This document shows positions 24,831 to 34,051 of a stretch of 64,000 nt of DNA, piece by piece. The notes under the pieces were generated by a model. The model had not been told where the DNA came from. It did no database searches and saw only the letters and a program-made list of their open reading frames with translations. Each line of letters opens with the position of its first letter. The stretch's first letter is position 1. The translations under genes were made by a program, and so were the position numbers. This DNA comes from Nocardioides albertanoniae (GTDB lineage Bacteria; Actinomycetota; Actinomycetes; Propionibacteriales; Nocardioidaceae): positions 912,501 to 976,500 of the forward strand of contig NZ_VFOV01000001.1 of NCBI RefSeq assembly GCF_006716315.1, read 5' to 3'.

Positions 24831-26237
24831 ATGGCACTTCGGCTCTACGACTCGGCGACCCGTGAAGCACGTGACTTCACTCCCTTGCAGCCCGGCAAGG
24901 CGTCGCTCTACGTCTGTGGGCTGACCGTGCAGTCGGAGCCCCACGTCGGTCACGTACGCAGCGGCGTGAACTTCGACGTGCTGCAGCGGTGGCTGCGGGC
25001 CTCGGGCTATGAGACGACCTTCATCCGCAACGTCACCGACATCGACGACAAGATCCTGGCGAAGTCGGGCGAGCAGCACCGGCCCTGGTACAACCTCGCC
25101 TACGACATGCACCGTGAGCTCGACGCCGCCTACGCCTCGCTCAACGTCGCCCGGCCCACCTACGAGCCGCTGGCCACCGGCCACATCCCCGAGATCATCG
25201 CGCTGATCGAGGAGCTGATCGCCAAGGGCCACGCCTACGCGGCCGAGGACGGCTCGGCCGACGTCTACTTCGACGTGCGCTCCTGGCCCGCCTACGGCGA
25301 GCTGTCCGGCCAGAAGGTCGACGACATGGAGGCCGCGGCCGACGCCGACCCTCGCGGGAAGCGCGATTCGCGCGACTTCGCGCTGTGGAAGGGCCGGAAG
25401 GTCTCCGAGCCGGAGACCGCCTCGTGGCCCTCGCCCTGGGGTCCGGGTCGTCCCGGATGGCACATCGAGTGCTCGGCGATGGCCGGGAAATACCTCGGCC
25501 CGGCGTTCGACTTCCACGGCGGTGGCCTCGACCTGCGCTTCCCGCACCACGAGAACGAGCAGGCGCAGTCGCGCGCCGCCGGCCGGCCGTTCGCGAGCTA
25601 CTGGCTCCACAACGCCTGGATCACCACCTCGGGCGAGAAGATGTCGAAGTCGCTGGGCAACTCGCTGGTCATCCCCGAGGTCTTGAAGAAGGTGCGCGGC
25701 ATCGAGCTGCGCTACTACCTCGTGGCCGCCCACTACCGCTCCCACGTCGAGTTCTCCTTCGAGGCGCTCGACGACGCGGCGCAGGCGTTCCAGCGGATCG
25801 AGAACTTCCTCGACCGGGCCGCCGAGACGATCGGCGAGATCCCGAGCGACGGTGTCGCCTGCGCGGAGTTCGTCGAGGCGATGGACGACGACCTCGGCAC
25901 CCCGGCGGCGGTCGGCGCCCTGCACGACGTCGTCCGCGAGGGCAACAAGCTCCTCGCCGGCGGCGACACTCCCGCGCTGCGTGGGGTCGCCGCGAGCGTA
26001 CGCAGCATGCTCGACGTGCTCGGGCTCGACCCGGCCGACCCCGCCTGGGGCCCGGCCGGCGGCGACGACGAGAAGCTGACCTTGGCGATCGACGTCCTGG
26101 TGCGTGGCCTCCTCGAGGAGCGTACGGAGGCGCGCGCGACCAAGGACTGGGCCCGCGCCGACGCGCTGCGAGACCGCCTCAAGGACGCCGGGATCGAGAT
26201 CGAAGACACTCCGGCCGGGCCGAAGTGGAGCATCTGA
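24831..26237 (+). CDS. cysS: Cysteinyl-tRNA synthetase
   Basis: 468-aa class I aminoacyl-tRNA synthetase. The catalytic zinc Cys is in [20 protein letters not shown], which also holds the HIGH-like motif (HVGH). TDIDDKI, the zinc/Cys-binding [17 protein letters not shown] and the KMSKSLGN loop are intact, followed by a DALR-type anticodon helical domain. Family length is normal. It begins with [16 protein letters not shown]. Repeat C2 starts right after the stop. Confidence 0.98.
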   Translation: MALRLYDSATREARDFTPLQPGKASLYVCGLTVQSEPHVGHVRSGVNFDVLQRWLRASGYETTFIRNVTDIDDKILAKSGEQHRPWYNLAYDMHRELDAAYASLNVARPTYEPLATGHIPEIIALIEELIAKGHAYAAEDGSADVYFDVRSWPAYGELSGQKVDDMEAAADADPRGKRDSRDFALWKGRKVSEPETASWPSPWGPGRPGWHIECSAMAGKYLGPAFDFHGGGLDLRFPHHENEQAQSRAAGRPFASYWLHNAWITTSGEKMSKSLGNSLVIPEVLKKVRGIELRYYLVAAHYRSHVEFSFEALDDAAQAFQRIENFLDRAAETIGEIPSDGVACAEFVEAMDDDLGTPAAVGALHDVVREGNKLLAGGDTPALRGVAASVRSMLDVLGLDPADPAWGPAGGDDEKLTLAIDVLVRGLLEERTEARATKDWARADALRDRLKDAGIEIEDTPAGPKWSI

Positions 26238-26242
26238 TGGCT

Positions 26243-26340
26243 CGGATGCTGACCGAGGTAACTCGGCGAACGCGCACCTCCTTCGTGGAGCTCCGCGAAG
26301 GAAGTGACATCTCACCGAGCCACCTCGGTGATCAACGGAC
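26243..26340. repeat. Palindromic repeat family C, copy C2
   Basis: Begins GACCGAGGTAACTCGG and ends CACCGAGCCACCTCGGTG, with the inner near-palindrome CTTCGTGGAGCTCCGCGAAG (26281-26300) inverted relative to C1. It lies between cysS and rlmB, both on the plus strand. Confidence 0.85.
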
Positions 26341-26352
26341 GGGACAACACTG

Positions 26353-27306
26353 ATGGCAGGCAACTCCCAGCGTCGCGGGGCGATCTCGAAGGGTCGCAAG
26401 AAGGGCGCCACGGCGGGCACCGGCGGCAACGTACGCCGCGGGCTCGAGGGCAAGGGACCGACGCCGAAGGCGAAGGACCGGCCCTACCACAAGGCCTACA
26501 AGGCGGCGAAGGCCGCTGAGCAGCGTGGCGGCAAGCCGCGCAAGCGGTCAGCCGGCGACGCCGAGTGGATCATCGGCCGCAACTCGGTCGTGGAGGCGCT
26601 GCGCGAGGACGTGCCGGTCAACGGCATCTACGTCGCCGAGGGTGCCGAGCGCGACGGCCGGCTGCGCGAGGCCTTCCAGCTCGCCTCCGAGAAGGGCATC
26701 TCGCTGCTCGAGGTGACCAAGGGCGAGCTCGACCGCCAGACCGGCTTCAACGGTCACCAGGGGCTGGCGGCGCGCATCCCGGCCTACGAGTACGCCCACG
26801 CCGACGATCTGCTCGACCGTGCCGACGAGGTGGGGGAGCCGCCGCTGATCGTGGCGCTCGACCAGGTCACCGACCCACGCAACCTCGGCGCCATCGTGCG
26901 CAGCGCGGCCGCGTTCGGCGCCCACGGTGTGGTGATCCCGGAGCGGCGCGCGGCCGGCGTGACCGCCGCCGCCTGGAAGACGTCCGCGGGCGCGGCGGCG
27001 CGGATCCCGGTCGCCCAGACGGTCAACCTGACCCGGCAGCTGAAGGCCTACCAGGAGGCCGGCTGCATGGTCGTCGGGCTCGACATGGAGGGCGACGTCG
27101 ACCTGCCCGGTCTGGCCGCCCCCGAGGGGCTCGCCGACGGTCCGCTGGTGATCGTCGTCGGCGCCGAGGGCGGTGGGCTCTCCCGGCTGGTGCAGGAGAC
27201 CTGCGACCAGATCGTCTCGATCCCGATGGTCAACTCGGTCGAGTCGCTCAACGCCGGCGTCGCTGCCTCGGTGGTGCTCTACGCGGTTGCGGAGGCGCGG
27301 CGCTGA
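26353..27306 (+). CDS. rlmB: 23S rRNA (guanosine-2'-O)-methyltransferase RlmB
   Basis: 317-aa SPOUT methyltransferase that modifies G2251 of 23S rRNA. A basic N-terminal extension (residues 1-66, many Lys/Arg) precedes an L30e-like substrate-binding domain beginning [14 protein letters not shown]. The trefoil-knot SPOUT domain has [18 protein letters not shown] (motif 1), [12 protein letters not shown] (motif 2) and [20 protein letters not shown] (motif 3). It is downstream of cysS as in most actinobacteria. Confidence 0.96.
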   Translation: MAGNSQRRGAISKGRKKGATAGTGGNVRRGLEGKGPTPKAKDRPYHKAYKAAKAAEQRGGKPRKRSAGDAEWIIGRNSVVEALREDVPVNGIYVAEGAERDGRLREAFQLASEKGISLLEVTKGELDRQTGFNGHQGLAARIPAYEYAHADDLLDRADEVGEPPLIVALDQVTDPRNLGAIVRSAAAFGAHGVVIPERRAAGVTAAAWKTSAGAAARIPVAQTVNLTRQLKAYQEAGCMVVGLDMEGDVDLPGLAAPEGLADGPLVIVVGAEGGGLSRLVQETCDQIVSIPMVNSVESLNAGVAASVVLYAVAEARR

Positions 27307-28871
27307 CCCGTCGCAGCCTGCTTCGTGGCCTCGCCCTGTGGGCGGGGCTAGGAGTGTTGTGGCTCGTGCTCGCCGTCGGGGTGAGCGCGTGGCTCTTCCT
27401 GTCCAGCGAACGTCAGATGGTGCTCGCCGGCCACGACTCGACCCTGCGCCCGACGCTGTCGGGCAAGGCGATCATCCACACCGGGCCGGTGCTGCCCGAC
27501 GTACGCCTCGACGTCTCCGGCCCGGTGGGCGTCGACGTCACGCTCGGCAAGACCGAGCTGCACTCGATGGACGAGCTCTTCGAGCGCTATGCGGTGCTCG
27601 GGTCGGCGCCCGACGGCCAGCGTGCCGTGGTCGTCGAGCAGGTCGAGTCGATGCTCGTCGCCGCGGCGGTGCGTGGTGCTGCGGTCTCGCTCGTGATCGT
27701 CGCCGGAGGCGTCCTGCTGTGGCGGTTGCCCGGCCCACGGCGTCGTGCCGACCTGCTTCGCCTGGCCAAGGGCCGGGTCCGTACGCGACGAGGCCTCGCC
27801 ACCGCAGGGGTCGGCGTGGTCGCCGTGGCAGTGGTCGCGGTCGCCGTCTGGCAGCCCTGGAACGAGCCGGAGGCCCCCGCCGCCGACAGGGACGCCGCAC
27901 TGGTCGCCGGCAGGTGGACCCCGTTGGGCGACTTCCTCGGCCCCGAGATCCCGTTGCCCGACGACCTCGCCGGGGTGGAGGTGCGCGGCGACGCCTACGC
28001 CAGGCAGACCCGGCGGCTGGTGGCCAGCGCCGTCGACACCTATGACTCGAGCCGCACCTTCTATCAGAAGGTCGTCGAGAAGACGTCGGACCTGGAGCTG
28101 CGCAAGCCGTCGGCCGACGAGACCGTGTCGGTGCTCGTCTCGGACCGGCACGACAACGTCGGGATGGACGCCGTCGTGCGTGCGATCGCCGACGAGGGCG
28201 GAGCCACCGGGATCCTCGACGCCGGCGACGACACCTCGACCGGCTCCGACTGGGAGACCTTCTCCCTCGACTCGCTCACCGACGCGAGCGACGGGCTCGA
28301 CAAGTGGGCGGTCACCGGCAACCACGACCACGGCCCGACCGTCGGCGACTATCTCGACAAGAAGGGCTGGACCGTCCTCGACGGAGAGGTCGTCGACGGC
28401 CCCGGCGACTCCACGATCCTCGGCGTACCCGACCCACGCACCAGCGGCCTGGGCAACTGGGTCGACGACCAGGGGATCAGCTTCGAGGAGGCGGGCTCGA
28501 AGCTGGCCGACATCGCTTGCGCCGCCCAGGAGGACGGCACGCCGATCGGCACCCTTCTCGTCCACGACCCCTCCCTGGGCCGCCAGACCCTGGCCCGGGG
28601 CTGCGCCACCCTCGTCGTCGGCGGGCACCGCCACGTGCACTCCGGGCCCAGCGAGGTCGAGGGCGAGAACGGCGACGTCGGCTGGACCTACACCAACGGC
28701 ACGACCGGCGGCGCGGCGTACGCCTTCGCGATGGGGAAGATCCGCCGCACCGCCGAGGTCACCCTGATCACCTACGCCGACGGGCTCCCCGTCGGGCTCC
28801 AGTCGGTCGAGCTCGAGACCAACGGCGCCCTCACCGCACACACCTACGTCCCGCTAGACCCGGCTCGCTAG
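27303..28871 (+). CDS. Membrane-anchored metallophosphoesterase, probable CTG start
   Basis: About 522 aa. A membrane segment lies near residues 8-32, a second pair around 120-145 and 165-185, then a calcineurin-like phosphoesterase domain with its metal motifs in order: SDRHDN, LDAGDD, TGNHDHG and GGHRHVH. The active domain should face outside. Start: no ATG, GTG or TTG exists between the upstream in-frame region and the first membrane segment. CTG 27303 overlaps the rlmB stop as CTGA, exactly like the ATGA/GTGA overlaps elsewhere, and retains the cytoplasmic TRRSLLR anchor. GTG 27354 would cut into the membrane helix. The substrate (cyclic nucleotide, phospholipid or other phosphoester) is unknown. 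Confidence 0.75.
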   Translation: MTRRSLLRGLALWAGLGVLWLVLAVGVSAWLFLSSERQMVLAGHDSTLRPTLSGKAIIHTGPVLPDVRLDVSGPVGVDVTLGKTELHSMDELFERYAVLGSAPDGQRAVVVEQVESMLVAAAVRGAAVSLVIVAGGVLLWRLPGPRRRADLLRLAKGRVRTRRGLATAGVGVVAVAVVAVAVWQPWNEPEAPAADRDAALVAGRWTPLGDFLGPEIPLPDDLAGVEVRGDAYARQTRRLVASAVDTYDSSRTFYQKVVEKTSDLELRKPSADETVSVLVSDRHDNVGMDAVVRAIADEGGATGILDAGDDTSTGSDWETFSLDSLTDASDGLDKWAVTGNHDHGPTVGDYLDKKGWTVLDGEVVDGPGDSTILGVPDPRTSGLGNWVDDQGISFEEAGSKLADIACAAQEDGTPIGTLLVHDPSLGRQTLARGCATLVVGGHRHVHSGPSEVEGENGDVGWTYTNGTTGGAAYAFAMGKIRRTAEVTLITYADGLPVGLQSVELETNGALTAHTYVPLDPAR

Positions 28872-28893
28872 ACCCGGCTGGCTAGACCCGCTG
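28855..28893. repeat. Three short tandem repeats across the MPPE-symporter junction
   Basis: Three copies of GCTAGACCCG, about 14 bp apart. They contain both stop codons (TAG 28869-28871 on plus, TAG 28884-28882 on minus) of two convergent genes separated by 10 bp. Confidence 0.7.
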
Positions 28894-30411
28894 ACGCTCG
28901 GGCTCGTAGGTCTCCCAGAAGGTGGCTCCGGTGATGCCCAGCGCACGCGGGTCGAAGACCGGGTCGAGCCCCTGCTTCTTCTGCCGCTCGTAGTCGCGGA
29001 GCGCAGCGAACGCCGGCTGCTGGAGCACGAGGATCCCGATGATGTTCAGCCACGCCATCAGGGCGACACCGATGTCGCCGAGCGTCCAGGCGTCGCTGGC
29101 CGTCGAGACGCAGCCGTAGGCCGAGGCAGCGAGGATCAGCACCTGCAGCAGGAGCGTCACCACGCGGCCGAGCGAGACGCCACGGCGACCGCCCAGCGGC
29201 ACGGTGGCGAAGCGGCCGACGAGGAAGCGCAGGTTGGTCTCGGCCATGTAGTAGTAGGCCACCATCGTGGTGAAGCAGAAGAACAGCAGCGAGATCGCGA
29301 TGAAGGACGCACCGATGCCGGGGAACACGGTGTCGAAGGCCGTCTGGGTGTAGGCCGGGCCGACCTCGGTCCCGGCGGGGAGCCTGCCACCGTCGGCGAG
29401 GACGCCGCCGCTCTCGCTGCCGCCCTCGAAGACGCGGTAGGCGCCGGTGGAGAGCATGAGGAAACCGGTGGCGGAGCAGACGAACAGGGTGTCGACGTAG
29501 ACGGCGAAGGCCTGCACGAGGCCCTGCTTGGCGGGGTGCGAGACCTCGGCCGCGGCGGCCGCGTGCGGGCCGGTGCCCTGCCCGGCCTCGTTGGAGTAGA
29601 CGCCACGCTTGACGCCCCACATCACGGCCATACCGAGCACGGCGCCGAACGTGGAGTGGAGCCCGAAGGCGCTCGAGAAGACGTCGCTGAGCACCGCCGG
29701 GAGACGGTCGGCGTTGACGACCACGACGACCATGGCGACGAGGACGTAGGCGACCGCCATGAACGGCACCACGAGGGTCGCGAAGGACGCGATGCGCTTG
29801 ACGCCACCGACCACGACGAACGCGAGCACGACGACGGTCGCGAGCGCGACGCCCCAGTCCGGGACGCCCCAGGCGTTGGTCATCGCGGCGGACATCGAGT
29901 TCGCCTGCACGCCGGGCAGGAGTACGCCGCACGCCAGCACCGTCACGGCCGCGAAGATGAACCCATAGATCGTGAAGTAGCGGCCAGCGCGAGTGTGCGC
30001 GAACGCCCGGCTGAAGTAGTAGGCCGGACCGCCGCGGTATTCACCGGTCAGCGGGTCGCGAGTCTTGTAGACCTGACCCAGCGTGCTCTCCACGAACGAC
30101 GTCGAGGCACCCAGGAAGGCGACCGCCCACATCCAGAACATCGCACCCGGGCCACCGAACGCGATCGCGGTCGCGACACCCGCGATGTTGCCTGTGCCGA
30201 CGCGCCCGGCGAGCGACATCGCGAGCGCCTGGAACGAGGAGACCCCGGAGGGCGACTTCTGGCCGCGCGCCAGGAGCCGCAGCATCTCGGGGAAGTGACG
30301 CACCTGCAGGAACCGAGATCTCACGGAGAAGAACACCCCCACCGCGAGGCAGAGATACACCAGCCAGTCGCTCCATACGACCGCGCTGATCGCGCCCAAG
30401 ACGTCCGTCAT
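28882..30411 (-). CDS. Alanine/glycine:cation symporter (AGCS family)
   Basis: 509-aa sodium or proton-coupled amino acid importer with about eleven hydrophobic segments. Family signatures include GRVGTGNIAGVATAIAFGGP near the N-terminus, EYRGGPAYYFSRAF, and GVYSNEAGQGTGPHAAAAAE. ATG 30411 is preceded by AAGGGAAAG at suitable spacing. It likely takes up alanine, glycine or serine. It is convergent with the metallophosphoesterase gene. Confidence 0.93.
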   Translation of the reverse strand: MTDVLGAISAVVWSDWLVYLCLAVGVFFSVRSRFLQVRHFPEMLRLLARGQKSPSGVSSFQALAMSLAGRVGTGNIAGVATAIAFGGPGAMFWMWAVAFLGASTSFVESTLGQVYKTRDPLTGEYRGGPAYYFSRAFAHTRAGRYFTIYGFIFAAVTVLACGVLLPGVQANSMSAAMTNAWGVPDWGVALATVVVLAFVVVGGVKRIASFATLVVPFMAVAYVLVAMVVVVVNADRLPAVLSDVFSSAFGLHSTFGAVLGMAVMWGVKRGVYSNEAGQGTGPHAAAAAEVSHPAKQGLVQAFAVYVDTLFVCSATGFLMLSTGAYRVFEGGSESGGVLADGGRLPAGTEVGPAYTQTAFDTVFPGIGASFIAISLLFFCFTTMVAYYYMAETNLRFLVGRFATVPLGGRRGVSLGRVVTLLLQVLILAASAYGCVSTASDAWTLGDIGVALMAWLNIIGILVLQQPAFAALRDYERQKKQGLDPVFDPRALGITGATFWETYEPERQRV

Positions 30412-30548
30412 CCGCTTTCCCTTCGTCTGCCGTTTGTTCGGAAGAAGGGAACCATCTCAGACCTCGATCATGCGAGTGTTTTCGAGGGTTGCTCAGCGAC
30501 CCGTCGGTCGGGCGACCCGCTGGCTGCGCAGATCGGGCTGCGACTGGC

Positions 30549-30554
30549 TACGAT
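30549..30554 (+). promoter_or_regulatory. Possible -10 of the tRNA-Thr gene
   Basis: TACGAT 29 bp upstream of the mature tRNA 5' end. The 172-bp gap before the tRNA holds no other recognisable signal. Confidence 0.4.
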
Positions 30555-30583
30555 TGTGCAGTCGTCGCTCTGGCGTACGGCAT

Positions 30584-30659
30584 GCCGGTGTAGCTGAGTT
30601 GGTACAGCAGGGTCCTTGTAAGACCAAGATCGCAGGTTCGAGTCCTGTCATCGGCTCCA
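30584..30659 (+). tRNA. tRNA-Thr (anticodon TGT)
   Basis: Full cloverleaf with a 7-bp acceptor stem (GCCGGTG / CATCGGC), D-arm with GGTA, anticodon stem GGTC/GACC around CTTGTAA (anticodon TGT, reads ACA), T-arm GGTTCGAGTCC, discriminator T and an encoded CCA. The HNH gene starts 36 bp downstream. Confidence 0.95.
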
Positions 30660-30681
30660 CGAAGTTGTCGGTGGTCGCGCT

Positions 30682-30687
30682 TAGTCT
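30682..30687 (+). promoter_or_regulatory. -10 of HNH gene (leaderless)
   Basis: TAGTCT seven bases before ATG 30695, showing the HNH gene has its own promoter rather than reading through the tRNA. Confidence 0.55.
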
Positions 30688-30694
30688 CACCGAC

Positions 30695-31099
30695 ATGAGA
30701 GTTTGCGTGGGGTGTGGTGCGCCCCTTGAGAAGCGCCACCAGCTCAGATTCTGCAGCAACGCCTGCCAGAGGGCGATGGAACGTCGGGCGAAGATCGAAC
30801 GATGGTTGAAGACCGGTGAGGCTAACCTCAGCGGCAGCCGGCGTCATTACGTGAAGCTCCACCTGATGGAGGATCAAGTCGGCCACTGTGCGATATGCGC
30901 ATTCCCAGCGTCGTGGAACGACCTCGAGCTGACCTTCGTGCTGGACCACATCGACGGCGACGCGACCAACAACAGGCGGGAGAACCTGAGGCTGGTCTGC
31001 CCGAACTGCGACAGCCAGCTCCCGACGTACAAGGCGAAGAACCGGGGGAGCGGCCGGGCCTGGCGGCGGCAGCGGTACGCCGACGGCAAGTCCTACTGA
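30695..31099 (+). CDS. HNH endonuclease-like zinc protein
   Basis: 134 aa. The N-terminal zinc ribbon has CVGCG and FCSNACQ; a second Cys pair CAIC starts the HNH module: FVLDHIDGDATNNRRENLRL (His and Asn of HNH) then CPNCDSQ. The C-terminus is basic (Arg-rich), suiting DNA or RNA binding. Such stand-alone HNH proteins are often phage or homing-endonuclease relatives; position directly 3' of a tRNA gene fits a site-specific insertion history (inference). Its TGA is directly adjacent to the pdxY stop with no bases between. Confidence 0.82.
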   Translation: MRVCVGCGAPLEKRHQLRFCSNACQRAMERRAKIERWLKTGEANLSGSRRHYVKLHLMEDQVGHCAICAFPASWNDLELTFVLDHIDGDATNNRRENLRLVCPNCDSQLPTYKAKNRGSGRAWRRQRYADGKSY

Positions 31100-31951
31100 T
31101 CAGCGCAGCTGCGTGACCTCGTACGTCGTCGGCGGGTGGGCGATGTCGTCCTGGCTCGCGACGAGCTCGAGCTCGCGGCGGCCGGACTCGAGGGTGCGGG
31201 CGAGGATGGCGAAGAGGGTGTTGGCCGTGTGGCCGAGGGCGGTCGGGGTCGAGCCGGTCGAGAGCAGGTGGGAGAGGTAGACGGCCGCGGTGACGTCGCC
31301 GCCGCCGTTCGGAGAGATCGGGAGCAGGGGCGTGGTGACCGACCAGGCGCCCTCGTCGGAGACGGCGACGAGATCCAGGTGGGTGGGGTCGGTCTCGGTG
31401 ATCACCGAGGTGACGAGCACGTTGGACGGGCCGGACTCCCGCACCGAGTCGACGGCCGCGAGCACCTCGTCCAGCGTGTTGGTCGACTCCACGCCCGCCA
31501 GGAAGTTGAGCTCGAAGTGGTTGGGTGTGATCACGTCGGCGGCCGGCACGACCTCGTCACGCATGAACTCGGGGATGCCCTCGCGCACGAACATGCCCCG
31601 CCCGACGTCGCCCATCACCGGGTCGCAGCAGTAGAGCGCGCGCGGGTTGAGCTCCTTGACCCGGCGCGCGGTCTCCAGGATGTGCGCGCCGACGGCGGGA
31701 TCGCCCTGGTAGCCGGACAGCACGGCGGAGACGGTGGAAAGACCGTCGCGCTCGGAGATCCCCTCGATGACCTCGGCGACCTGGTCGGCCGACACGACGG
31801 GTCCACGCCAGGCGCCGTAGCCGGTGTGGTTGGAGAAGTTGACCGTGAGCACCGGCCAGACCTCGTGACCGAGCCGCTGGATGGGGAAGACGGCCGCCGA
31901 GTTGCCGACGTAGCCGAAGGCGACGTGCGACTGGATGGAGAGGATCTGCAT
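31100..31951 (-). CDS. pdxY: Pyridoxal kinase PdxY
   Basis: 283-aa ribokinase-fold kinase of the vitamin B6 salvage pathway, phosphorylating pyridoxal with ATP. It begins with MQILSIQSHVAFGYVGNSAA, has HTGYGAWRG (substrate loop), YCCDPVMGD, DVITPNHFELNFLAG and the catalytic GGGDVTAA. Normally this last motif reads GTGDLF; here it reads NGGGDVTAAVYL, with the catalytic Asp kept. GGAGG precedes ATG 31951 by 11 nt. Confidence 0.93.
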   Translation of the reverse strand: MQILSIQSHVAFGYVGNSAAVFPIQRLGHEVWPVLTVNFSNHTGYGAWRGPVVSADQVAEVIEGISERDGLSTVSAVLSGYQGDPAVGAHILETARRVKELNPRALYCCDPVMGDVGRGMFVREGIPEFMRDEVVPAADVITPNHFELNFLAGVESTNTLDEVLAAVDSVRESGPSNVLVTSVITETDPTHLDLVAVSDEGAWSVTTPLLPISPNGGGDVTAAVYLSHLLSTGSTPTALGHTANTLFAILARTLESGRRELELVASQDDIAHPPTTYEVTQLR

Positions 31952-32007
31952 GGTCACAGTTTCCTCCAGAACCCGGCCTGCGCGTCGACCGGGTCGACCA
32001 AGGCAGG

Positions 32008-32628
32008 TCAGGCGGACTTCTTGGTCGGCTTCTTCTTTCCGGCCGTCTTCTGTGACGGGTCGTGGAGCAGCCAGGCCGCCAGCGCGCCACCGATCGCGCC
32101 GTAGAGGTGTCCCTGCCACGAGACCCCGGGCTGCCCGGGGAGCACACCGAGGAGCAGGCTGCCGTAGGCCAGGAAGATGAGCACGCCGATGACGATCTGA
32201 CCGACGCGGTGGCTGAACATGCCACGCAGGATCAGGTAGGTCAGCCAGCCGAAGATCAGCATCGAGGTGCCGGCGGTGATGCTGCCCGCCGGCGACATCA
32301 GCCAGACGCCGACACCGCCGACGACCCAGACGATGAGCGTGGCCACGATCCCGCGGCCGACCCCGGAGGCGAGCACCAGGAAGCTGAGGATGAGCGCGGG
32401 CAGGGTATTGCCGTAGAGGTGGGCCCACCCGAAGTGCAGCACCGGGGCGAACACGATGCCGAGCAGCCCGGCGTCGGTGCGCGGCACGATGCCGAGGGTG
32501 TCGAGCTGGTGCCCGCTGATGTAGTCGGTGGCTTCGAGGACCCACAGCAGAGCGACGAAACCGAGCGCCCAGATCCCGGCACGGAGCCAGTGGGTGCGTT
32601 GGATGCGCGTGGGGGATTCCTGGCTCAC
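32008..32628 (-). CDS. Rhomboid-family intramembrane serine protease
   Basis: 206 aa, six hydrophobic segments. Catalytic Ser lies in ITAGTSMLIFGWL (GxS) and the His in WQGHLYGAIGGALAAW, the standard rhomboid dyad; HFGWAHLYGNTLPAL in the second helix is the conserved H-x-x-x-H-x-x-x-N block. A Lys-rich tail (KKKPTKK) is cytoplasmic. The GTG start has TAGGAT (32636-32641) seven bases upstream: leaderless. Substrates unknown. Confidence 0.92.
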   Translation of the reverse strand: MSQESPTRIQRTHWLRAGIWALGFVALLWVLEATDYISGHQLDTLGIVPRTDAGLLGIVFAPVLHFGWAHLYGNTLPALILSFLVLASGVGRGIVATLIVWVVGGVGVWLMSPAGSITAGTSMLIFGWLTYLILRGMFSHRVGQIVIGVLIFLAYGSLLLGVLPGQPGVSWQGHLYGAIGGALAAWLLHDPSQKTAGKKKPTKKSA

Positions 32629-32635
32629 GGCAGAA

Positions 32636-32641
32636 ATCCTA
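32636..32641 (-). promoter_or_regulatory. -10 of rhomboid gene (leaderless)
   Basis: TAGGAT on the minus strand, seven bases before GTG 32628. Confidence 0.55.
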
Positions 32642-32645
32642 CCGA

Positions 32646-33209
32646 CTACTCCACAGCGGCCAGTCGTTGGCGGAGGCTCTCGTAGAGGTGGGGGACCGCG
32701 GCCGGATAGGGGCCGGTCTCGTAGAGCTCGCTCGCCAGAGCACGCGGATGCTCCCCGAGGTGATGCTCGGCCCAGGTGTCACCGGCGCCGGCGATCCGCC
32801 CCTCGGACAGCCGCACGACCGCATCCTGGGACAGCGCCACCCAGCGGCCGTCGTCCCCGCCGTCGTCGTCCTCGAGCCAGGCGACCGGCACGGCGTACGC
32901 CTCGCCCTCGGTCATCTCGGCCGCGACCGTGATCCGCCGGTTGATCGGGTGCGCGCCCTGCCGCGACCACAGGACCGTGGTGATGTCGAGCCGGTCCTCG
33001 CCGTCAGGGGTGCCGAGCACGAGGTGGTCGGCGAACGTCGCCCAGTCGCGTACGCCGCCGGCGGGGAACTCGGGCGGCCCGGACCGGTCCATCAGGATCC
33101 GGCCACCGAGGACGGCGGCCCACACCGCGAGCAGGATCGCGACGACGGCGCCGCCGATCTTGACCCCCTGCGGGACGGACAGGGTCGGTCCGGTCGTCTC
33201 CTCACCCAC
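32646..33209 (-). CDS. Single-pass membrane protein, unknown function
   Basis: 187 aa, not recognised. One transmembrane helix (VKIGGAVVAILLAVWAAVLG, residues about 16-35), then an acidic extracellular or cytoplasmic domain with DWATFADHLVLG and a DDDGGDDG linker. Its stop is 17 bases upstream of the rhomboid start on the same strand, so it may be co-expressed; a single-pass protein beside a rhomboid could be a substrate or partner (inference only). GTG start after GGGGGTCAGG. Confidence 0.7.
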   Translation of the reverse strand: MGEETTGPTLSVPQGVKIGGAVVAILLAVWAAVLGGRILMDRSGPPEFPAGGVRDWATFADHLVLGTPDGEDRLDITTVLWSRQGAHPINRRITVAAEMTEGEAYAVPVAWLEDDDGGDDGRWVALSQDAVVRLSEGRIAGAGDTWAEHHLGEHPRALASELYETGPYPAAVPHLYESLRQRLAAVE

Positions 33210-33270
33210 CCTGACCCCCGTTCAGCGCGCCGATGCTCCGATCCTAGTCCGCGCACGGTGTGCGGGAGGC

Positions 33271-33960
33271 TCAGTCGGGCAACGACCAGTCGATCGGTGA
33301 GCCGCCCTGCTCGACCAGGAGCGCGTTGGCGCGGGAGAACGGCCGCGAGCCGAAGAACCCGCGTCGCGCGGAGAGCGGTGAGGGGTGGACCGACTTGATC
33401 GCGGGAACGCTGCGCAGCTTCGGCTCGAGATTCTGCGCGTGCCGGCCCCACAGGACCGCGACCAGCGGGCCGCCGCGGTTGCCGAGCACGTCGATCGCGC
33501 GCCCGGTGACCTCCTCCCAGCCCTTCTTCGAGTGCGACGCAGGTGCGCCGGGACGCACCGTCAGCGAGGTGTTGAGCAGCATCACCCCGCGGTCGGCCCA
33601 GGCCGAGAGGTCGCCGTGCTCGGGCGCCTTCACGTCGAGGTCGGTCGCCATCTCGGCATAGATGTTGCGCAGCGACGCGGGCAGGGGGCGTACGTCCTTC
33701 TCGACGGCGAAGCTGAGCCCGATCGGGTGCCCGATCGTCGGGTAGGGATCCTGGCCGACGATCAGGACGCGTACGTCTCGCAGCGGCCGTCGGAAGGCGT
33801 TGAAGATGCGGTCGCCGTCGGGAAGGTAGGGGCGCCTGGCCGCGAGCTCGTCGCGCAGGAAGCGGCCCATCTGCTCGATCTGAGGCTCGACCGGAGCCAG
33901 CGCCTCGGCCCAGTCGGCTGCCATCAGGCCCTTGTCCACGAGTCCAGCGAGTCCACTCAT
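33271..33960 (-). CDS. ung: Uracil-DNA glycosylase (family 1)
   Basis: 229-aa base-excision repair enzyme. Family 1 motifs are complete: water-activating [16 protein letters not shown], uracil-binding LLNTSLTV with Asn, and the minor-groove [21 protein letters not shown] 33960 is chosen because the upstream in-frame extension is not homologous. Length is typical. Confidence 0.97.
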   Translation of the reverse strand: MSGLAGLVDKGLMAADWAEALAPVEPQIEQMGRFLRDELAARRPYLPDGDRIFNAFRRPLRDVRVLIVGQDPYPTIGHPIGLSFAVEKDVRPLPASLRNIYAEMATDLDVKAPEHGDLSAWADRGVMLLNTSLTVRPGAPASHSKKGWEEVTGRAIDVLGNRGGPLVAVLWGRHAQNLEPKLRSVPAIKSVHPSPLSARRGFFGSRPFSRANALLVEQGGSPIDWSLPD

Positions 33961-34051
33961 AGATCGTGAGGGTATCGGCTGGCGCCGACGGATACGTTGT
34001 CTGTGACAGGCGGTTCTGTGGCAGCCACATCGGATCCATGAAGGAGTAGGC

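Noticed and set aside
23751..26453. 900-residue open frame on the minus strand
   Set aside because: It is a GC-rich shadow of cysS, ispF and nirD-like genes; composition is Arg/Gly-rich and shows no domain.
26565..27302. Upstream extension of the metallophosphoesterase frame
   Set aside because: It is the shadow of rlmB in another frame and has Arg/Gly-rich non-homologous sequence.
30434..30694. Longer HNH open frame
   Set aside because: It would run through the tRNA-Thr gene; the zinc-ribbon start and -10 support ATG 30695.
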